Positions 57,393 through 64,000 of a stretch of 64,000 bases of DNA are shown here, piece by piece. Position numbers and translations under genes: made by a program. Origin of the DNA: Papio anubis (lineage: Eukaryota; Chordata; Mammalia; Primates; Cercopithecidae); the NCBI RefSeq assembly GCF_008728515.1, contig NC_044985.1, positions 78,778,155 to 78,842,154 of the forward strand, given 5' to 3'. Numbering within the stretch: the stretch's first letter is position 1; each line of letters opens with the position of its first letter. The notes beneath the pieces were generated by a model, which was not told the DNA's origin, did not search any database, and was given only the letters and a program-made list of their open reading frames with translations.

Positions 57393-59325
57393 ATGGCCTG
57401 TATGTGTTCAAGTGAATGGAAGAATCTCTCATTTCTCACTTTAAATCAGAAGCCAGAATGATTAACCCTAGTGAGAAAGGCATGTCAAAAGCCAAGATAG
57501 GATGATAGCTAGGCCTTTTGTGACAAATAGGACAAATAGCCAAGTTGTAAAAGCAAAGTTTTTGAAGAATATTAAAAGTGCCAGTCCAGTGAACACACAG
57601 ATGATAAGAAAGTAAAACAGCCATACTGTTGATACGATGAAATGTTCATGGTCTGGATAGAGCAAACCAATCACAACCTTCCCCAAAGCCAAAGCCTACT
57701 CCAGAGCAAGGCCCCAACTCTTTTTAATTCTATGAAGGCTGAGAGTGATGAGGAAGCTGCAGAAGTTGAAAGCTAATAGAGGTTGGCTCATAACAGTTAA
57801 GGAAAGAGGTCGTCTCCACAACATAAAAGTGTAAGGTGAAGGAGCAAGTGCTGATGTAGAGCCCGCAGCAAGTTGTCTAGAAGACCTCACTAACATCATT
57901 GATGAAGATGGGTGCACTAAACAACAGATGTTTAATGTTGATTAAACAGCTTGGTATTGAAGGAAGATTTCATAGACTTTCACAGTTGGAGAGAAGTCAA
58001 TATCTGATTTCAAAGCTTCAAAGGACAGGCTGACTTTCTTATTAGGAGCTAATGCAGCTAATGACTTTAAGTTGAAGACACCGTTCATTTACCATTCCAA
58101 AAACCCTGGGGGCCATAAGAATTATGCTAAATCTACTCTGCCTGTGTTCTATAAGTAGAAAAAAAGCCTGAATGATAGCACATCTGTTTACAGCAGAGAT
58201 GTCCAATCTTTTGGCTGCCCTGGGCCACACTGCAAGAATTGTCTTGGGTCACACATAAAATACACTAACACTAACAACAGCTGATGAGCTAAAAAAAAAT
58301 CTCATAATGTTTTTTAAAACTTTACGAATTTGTGTTGTGCTGCATTCAAAGCCTACCTGAGCCACATGCAGCCCATGGGGTTGTGGGTTGGACAATCTTG
58401 GTTTACAACATGGTTTACTGAACATTTTAAGCCCACTGTTGAGACCTACTACTCAAAAATAAAAAGATTCCCTCCAAAATACTACTGCTCACTGACAATG
58501 CACCTGGTCACCCAAGTCCTCTGCTGCAGAAGTACAAAGATAATAACACTGTTTTCATGCCTGCTAAAACATTATCCATTCTTCAACCTATGAATAAAAG
58601 AATAATTTCAACTTTCAAGTCCGGTTGTTTAAGAAACACATTTCCTTAGGCAACAGCTGTCCAAGGTAGTTATTCCTCTGATGAATATGGGCAAAGTAAA
58701 TTGAAAACTTTCTGGAAAGAATTCACCATTCTGGATTCCATTAAGAACATTCCTTCATGGAAGGAATTCAAAATAACATTAACAGGAGTTTAGAAGAAGT
58801 TGATTCCAACCCTCATGTATTACTTTGCAGAGTTCAAGCTTCAGTAGAGGAAGTCACTGTAGATGTGGTGAAAATAGCAAGAGAACTATAATTAGAAGTG
58901 GATCCTGAAGATGTGACTAAATTGCTGCAATCTCATAACAACACTTGAATGTCGACTTGCTTCTTACGAAAGTCCTTTCTTGAGATGAGAAATATTCTTA
59001 ATGAAGATGCTGTAAACATTGTTGTAATGACAACAGAATATTTAGGATATCACATAAATTTAGCTCATAAAGCAGTGGCAGGGTGTAAGAGGACTGACTC
59101 TAATTTTGAAAGTTCTACTGTGTGAAAAATGCTATCAAACTGCATTGCACTCTACAGGGAAATGCTTTATGAAAGAAGAGTCAATTGATGGGGCAAACCG
59201 CATTGTTGTTTCCTTTTAAGAAATTGCCACAGCCACTCCAGTCTTCAGCAACCACCATCCTGATCAGTCAGCAGCCCTCAACATTGAGACAAGGCCCTCC
59301 ACCAGCAAAACGATTACAAATCACT
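57393..59325 (+). pseudogene. Tigger1 transposase, dead
   Basis: Tigger transposase is a pogo-type protein with an N-terminal DNA-binding helix-turn-helix region and a DDE/D catalytic core. Reading starts at ATG 57393 (MACMCSSEWKN) and loses frame at about 57455, where one A is missing in the agaatgatt phrase. The D-N-A-P-G-H motif of the catalytic core is still spelled at 58494-58511, though out of frame with upstream sequence. Many frameshifts, stops and a 207-nt insertion destroy the gene. The host cell gains no product; related transposases have been domesticated elsewhere (CENP-B, JRK, TIGD genes), but this copy shows no sign of that. Confidence 0.9.
58194..58400 (+). mobile_element. MER30-like hAT element inside Tigger1
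   Basis: Starts cagagatgtccaatcttttg and ends gggttggacaatcttg; the ends are imperfect inverted repeats (cagagatgtccaa / ttggacaatcttg). An 8-nt target duplication flanks it: gtttacag (58186-58193) and gtttacaa (58401-58408). Eight nucleotides is the hAT hallmark. Removing the element and one copy restores the Tigger1 order. The name MER30 is from memory of its opening sequence. Confidence 0.8.
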
Positions 59326-59564
59326 GAAGTCTCAGAGATTGTTAGCAATTTTTTTTAGCAATAAAGTATTTCAAATTAAGGAATGTGCATTATTTTTTAG
59401 ACATAGTACTATTGCCCACTTAGTAGCATTAAGTGTTTATAGTGTAAACATGACTTTTATATGCACTGAGAAACCACGAAGTTTGTGTGCTCACTTTATG
59501 GTGATACTTGCATTATTGCGGTGGTCTGGAACCAAATCCACAATATCTCTGTAGTATGCCTATA

Positions 59565-60689
59565 TTTGGAAATATTAAGTTAAGAAGCACTTAAAAGACC
59601 TAACCTAGACTCAGAGACCTAGTTGTCTCTGAGAAGCTAGTCTTATGATGTGAGGAATGGTCAAAGAGAACTGCTATGTGCCATTTTAAACCTATTGGTT
59701 TAAGAAGCCTACTGATAGCTTTTTAATTTTATTTATTAGTTGACAAAGATAAAAATAATTTTTAAAAGCAAGAGACAAAAACTATTTAAAGTAAATCTAT
59801 ACATATAAGAATAAATAAAAACAAAGACTTCAAATTTCTTTGTTATGTTAACATGGAGAGAATATCATTAGGTATATATGTAGGAATAAAGGTAGGCTAT
59901 ACATAGATATCCAATGTTTAAACATTCTATAAAGTCATTTATTATATTTTTAATTTTAAAAGATAATGAATTAATTTAATGAATAAATCAACTTGTGAAA
60001 TTTTACTACTTCAAAGAACTTACTGAATGGTTTATTAAAATAGACTCATCAACATTTGTTGTATCGAGTTGGATTTTCATATGGGACTGAAAAATATCTA
60101 TCTATATCCATCTATCTATCTCTGTTAACACACTGCTAATCGTAAGAGATTCTGTTGGAGGCATATATACCTCCGCCTGTCTATATTATATACATAATCT
60201 GTAGCATATCACAAAAAATTAGAGATTGGATAGCTCAGCACAGGAAATCCATTTTATTTTTGCTAACATCAAGCAGTAAAATACCTCTCTGAAAAAAGCC
60301 ATTACCAAAACCTCTCACTTTACTACTTAGCAAATTTTTATTCAGCTATCAAGCTCAAATATAAAAGCCACTTTCTTTCCAAAGCATTCATGTACATTCC
60401 TCTCTCCTCTACCCAGATGAAATCTCTTTCACATTCATAATAAGCAGAGTATATGCTTATATTCAAAGTATCTAAAACTTGCTTGATGTATAAAATATTA
60501 GAAGTGTTTCCAAAAATATAGATTCTCCATCTCCTGCCCTAGAGGAGCTGAATTAGTACCTCTGGTGTTACGACTACCAATATGTATTTTAAGACATTTC
60601 CAAGCTGATGTGTTACAATAGGCAAATGTTGTAAACATTGCTCAAGTATAAAAAGCAAATGCTTTGAAAGATGAGAGATTTTAGTTGTA
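59565..60689. other. Non-coding AT-rich sequence, small tetranucleotide repeat
   Basis: A degenerate (ATCT)n run lies at about 60093-60123, and a near-palindrome (ggaggcatatatacctcc) at 60157-60174. Nothing else recognised. Confidence 0.55.
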
Positions 60690-60840
60690 ATCACAGCTAG
60701 ACTCACTCGCTACATGGCACCAAACAAACATCCTCAACCTCTCAGTTTTCTCCTCTGTAAAATGGAGATAAACCTAATTTCATCAGTCAAATAATATAAT
60801 ATTAGGACCTAGCACAGTTACCAGCACTAAATAGTCTCGT
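60690..60840 (+). mobile_element. MIR
   Basis: ctcactcgctacatggcacc, then catcctcaacctctcagttt and tctgtaaaatggagataaac match the MIR core. Confidence 0.78.
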
Positions 60841-60904
60841 CTTTCTTTTCAATCCCCACTGACTCATTAAAGCACTCACCATCTTGCATTATACTCAGTT
60901 ATTT

Positions 60905-61045
60905 ATGGCTACATTTATTGGTGCCACAAGGATAGGCACCACATTTTTTATCATACCTACCAGGTACAGTAGTAGGTACATAAAACACTTTACCATGTAC
61001 CAGGTACATGGTTGGCGCACAAAAACTATTTACGAAATAAATTAA
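60905..61045 (+). mobile_element. L2-like relic with palindrome
   Basis: The part gtacatggttggcgcacaaa followed by aactatttacgaaataaatt resembles an L2 tail. It includes the perfect palindrome ccatgtaccaggtacatgg (60993-61011). Confidence 0.4.
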
Positions 61046-62224
61046 TTCAAGACAACCTCCTAATCCCAAATTTCAGTTCTTTCCCCCGATTTATTCCCTT
61101 ATCTAATCTCTTCCACTTCTTCCCACTCTCAACAGATTGTATGTAACAAAGTATATTCCTGATAATAAAAAAAGATAAAATAATACCCTTGAAATATAAA
61201 TAAAAATTAAATTGGTGATGAGAAACAGAAGAAAATTCAATTAAAACTTAAAGGGATGAAAGGAGTTTGAAATGATTCGCCATATTTTTCCTGTGCCGTA
61301 AAATGTGTGGATTTCATTGTTTTAATATGCCATATTTCTGAGAAACACAGTTCACTTAGGTTCCTAGAATAGAAATGATCATTAGTGTGAGTCTAATTTA
61401 GTTCCCGCTAAAGGTGATAAAGGCAGCTCATTTATCCTTCCTAGTAAAGAAGTCCTTTTATTGTTTCAAAGTCTTCTCATGATCTTAAAGGTGCAGCCAA
61501 ATGATGGGATTCAGTGATGACATAGGGGCAGGCAAAATTAGAAAGACTATTTTTCAAGTATCATGTAATCCATTTTGGGGGAAAAATTATATTTTTCAGT
61601 AAAGTAAAAATGAACTGGTTCATTATTTAGTATTAGCAGCTGATGGATGTAGGAGGATTACTTGACAGCTAGATTTTTAATATCTAAAGATGAAAATTAA
61701 GCATTTTTATAATAATGATGTGCTTGTAAAAATGTATTTTCATAACCACCTTTCATTAGAAGTATTGTTATCTCAGGAGGCTGTTGAAGAAAAAGATCAC
61801 AGAGAGCAAGACTGCAGCCTCACACTCAGAGAAAGAGCAGCACCCAAACACTGTTGCTGTCATTTCTGTAGAACCTCACTGATAAGTCATTTTCCCTGGT
61901 ACTTCCTCTTGGATTTGGAAGTTGCTTAGCAAAAGAGTTAATTGCTAAATGTCAGAGTAGCTTGCATGTATCAAGTACAATCTCACCATTTAAGTTAGAA
62001 TTTGAACAAGTATTTAGTACCCTTCCAACCTTCTGTTACTTATGAAATAAAGATACTAATATCAATGTCATAGGATTAGTTCGAGAAGGAAGTTAGCTAA
62101 TGAGCATGTCAATGTCTGGTTATTGTCATTAATGTTAGAGTGAACTAGGTAATTCATAAATCAACATTTATATTTCTGATGGACATTTCTGGCTGTCCAT
62201 ATTTCCATGTACAAAACTCTTAGG
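61046..62224. other. Non-coding sequence, nothing identified
   Basis: A 79-codon frame (61690-61929) has no recognisable content. Confidence 0.5.
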
Positions 62225-62440
62225 TACTACTTTGTATCTTCCAAACTCTGTAATAAATTTTTATATTTATTTTTCACAACCAAGCCATGAGATACATTAT
62301 CTTCACAATATAAGGGAAAAACTGAACCACAGAGAAGTGAAATATTCTGTCCAGAGGCAGCAGCTTGTAAGTGGCAAGCTGGGATTTGCACCCAGACAGT
62401 CAGTCTGCGCTATAGGATTTTCTCTAAACTACAACATTCA
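62225..62440 (-). mobile_element. MIR, antisense
   Basis: cacaaccaagccatgagata, aaactgaaccacagagaagt, cagcttgtaagtggcaagct and gggatttgcacccagacagt are MIR in reverse. Confidence 0.88.
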
Positions 62441-62929
62441 CTGCACCTTGCTTAGTACAACCTGACCAAGAACAGGAAGAACCACCAACATAAACTAAAT
62501 TTATACCAATTTAAAATTAGAGGAGAGAAAATCATACTGAGATGAAATAACTTCCACAAAGCTTCAAAGAAAAACTGCATCAAAGGCTTGCTTAAACTCT
62601 GATGTACCAGTGCCTTGGGTTTTTTGCACTTTCTTGCAAAGTTTGCCCTTGATTTACAAGTGAGAAATGGGAACTAACTACTCTAAAAACTCATGTCATA
62701 AGTATTTGGCTGAACTTAAGGAGATTTTCTTTCATTTGTTTTTCCTTTTTCTGAAAAAAAAAAATATGCTAATAGCAATAATTTTCTAAGTACTTTAAAA
62801 TATATATATTTTAGTTTCCTAGCAGAATGCTGTTGGAACTGAGGACTTTACCTCAAAAATTATAAGTCTAATTATGATTATAAGTAAATGTTATTTCATG
62901 ACTCTGAAAATTTTATTTCTTTGCTTTGA

Positions 62930-63005
62930 CTTCTTCGAGAACTACAGACATTTTCATTCCTACTTTACAGATAACCAAACGAGAACAGCAAGGTTAGGGA
63001 ACTTG
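62930..63005 (-). mobile_element. Short MIR-like fragment, antisense
   Basis: ttcctactttacagataacc and gagaacagcaaggttaggga resemble the MIR core in reverse. Short, so uncertain. Confidence 0.45.
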
Positions 63006-63837
63006 ATGAAACAGTTGAATATAAAAATACTACCAGCTCTGATGTTTCTGTACCTGAAAAGGGATGACAAACATTAATCTCTGTGCCTTGGTTGTAGACC
63101 TCCAAGTGTGTCTAAAAGACATTTGGAATTATCTGTTCAATCTGTCTTCAAAGAATTATCTTTGCTTATGATATTCTAGCTCACAATAAAATGTAGATTT
63201 TTGATTAATTGATCAAGAAGCTCAACCAAACAAATAAGAAAAACATTCACATCTCACTTGTACAATTACAAGTGTACTTAAATGTTTTAATACAATGAAT
63301 ATTTCAGCAACCATAAAAACAACAGAAAACCGAGAATGGAATATTTCCCAGTAAGATTGCCAGAGCTAACCTAGGATGTCCACTGGTAGTCATGGCAAAC
63401 ATAACCCTCAAGAATGGTAAGATTAAAAGGTATTTTTAAAAGCTATTAAATCATTCACTCAGTATTCAAACACATGCTGTTATGTAAAATAGGATTCAGG
63501 TTTAATTCCTTCTCTTCTTTCAAAATTGGATTCTATCCTATAAACTCTTTCTTAAAATAATATATTTTCCTTTTTATTTCCTTTCAGTTGTCAAGACCTT
63601 CAATTCAGACACTTCACATAATTCCTCAGTGTTGGAATATTCTCCAAATTGATTCATGGTTTCCATTTCTTACCAGCATTAATCACATTATTGCTTCTTG
63701 AACATACCACTGATTTAATTAAAAATCTTCACTATTTAAGAACAGTGTTCTCCTCCTTGTATTCAATATCCTTCATAAATATTTCCAACCTGCCTTTTTT
63801 TAACCTTATCTTCACTACTCATTTAATTTTACTCTAT
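63006..63837. other. Non-coding sequence, nothing identified
   Basis: No element recognised; a plus-strand 89-codon frame (63649-63918) runs into the next repeat and is not supported. Confidence 0.5.
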
Positions 63838-63914
63838 CCAGTCAGCCCTTCATTTCTCTGGGTTCCACATCCATGGATTCAATCCACAGCAGATCAAACA
63901 TATTTTTTAAATGG
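63838..63914 (+). mobile_element. Truncated DNA-transposon end (tentative)
   Basis: cagtcagcccttcatttctc, gggttccacatccatggatt and caatccacagcagatcaaac resemble the end of a common non-autonomous DNA transposon group whose name I cannot assign firmly. Confidence 0.4.
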
Positions 63915-63920
63915 ATGATT

Positions 63921-64000
63921 GCACAATGAGATACCATATCACATCGGTCAGAATGGCTATTACTAAAAAGTCAGAAAACAACAGATGCTGACACAGCTGC
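63921..64000 (+). mobile_element. L1 ORF2 piece, runs off window
   Basis: acaatgagataccatatcac, ggtcagaatggctattacta and aaaaagtcagaaaacaacag match the L1 ORF2 C-terminal region. Its 5' end is near 63921, so it is 5'-truncated; the rest lies beyond the window. Confidence 0.88.

Larger units (their letters stand above)
56967..59562 (+). mobile_element. Tigger1 DNA transposon, nearly complete
   Basis: Tc1/mariner-superfamily, pogo-related element. Left end caggcagacctcacttaatt, right end gtagtatgccta; TA dinucleotides flank both ends (56965-56966 and 59563-59564). The 5' UTR (gcaatatttcaaac-like phrases, cccatataagacagccaatg), transposase region and right-hand end are all present in order. Length is 2596 bp; after removing the inserted element and its duplication it is about 2381, close to the ~2.4 kb of the family. 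Confidence 0.95.

Noticed and set aside
63649..63918. 89-codon plus-strand frame at the end
   Set aside because: Runs into a DNA-transposon relic and has no domain or splice context.

Overview
This window is repeat-rich, AT-rich primate nuclear DNA, from an intergenic region or a very large intron. I find no intact protein-coding gene, no supportable exon, and no functional tRNA, rRNA or snRNA gene. Almost everything recognisable is a transposable element or simple repeat: L1PA-type and older L1, Alu, FLAM, MIR, L2, THE1/MST and other LTRs, a Tigger1 and hAT relics. One truncated Alu at 7.7 kb carries base changes I associate with Old World monkey Alus, so I lean towards a cercopithecoid genome such as macaque or baboon rather than human. 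This is inference, not proof.

Layout. 1-0.7 kb: GC-rich LTR-like piece cut by the window edge. 0.9-4.1 kb: two Alus, two dinucleotide tracts, an L1 tail and an L2 relic. 6.2-7.3 kb: old L1 3' regions. 7.7 kb: truncated Alu. 8.7-10.7 kb: a 2-kb antisense L1 end with unusually many indels. 11.3-13.9 kb: MER5-like, MIR and LTR-like relics. 16.1-22.3 kb: a nearly full-length L1PA-type element with 5' UTR, broken ORF1, broken ORF2, 3' UTR and a short target duplication. 24.6-29.2 kb: an LTR cluster, with a solo ERV1-type LTR holding a tiny L1 tail, two further LTR-like pieces within and beside a 1-kb direct-repeat interval, a THE1 LTR and an MST LTR.

30-38.3 kb is mostly old unique DNA with MIR, L2, AluJ, a strong Z-DNA-type tract and a FLAM. 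39.5-42.3 kb is an eroded L1M holding two clear hairpins. 43.4-46.6 kb has two copies of one unnamed old repeat around an antisense L1. 50.35-50.7 kb is bounded by a striking inverted repeat. 51.1-55.1 kb is old L1M sequence split by an LTR and two younger L1 tails. 57.0-59.6 kb is a nearly complete Tigger1 with a MER30-like hAT element inside it. The end holds MIR/L2 relics and the start of another L1 running off the window.

Nothing here works together as a gene system. The value of the window is its insertion record: several insertions have readable target duplications, so their order can be worked out. I saw no sign of a new defence, metabolic or regulatory system. The best leads are the inverted repeat at 50.35-50.7 kb, the 62-nt hairpin at 40.5 kb, the 32-nt direct repeats at 25.9 and 26.9 kb, and the indel-rich L1 at 8.7-10.7 kb.
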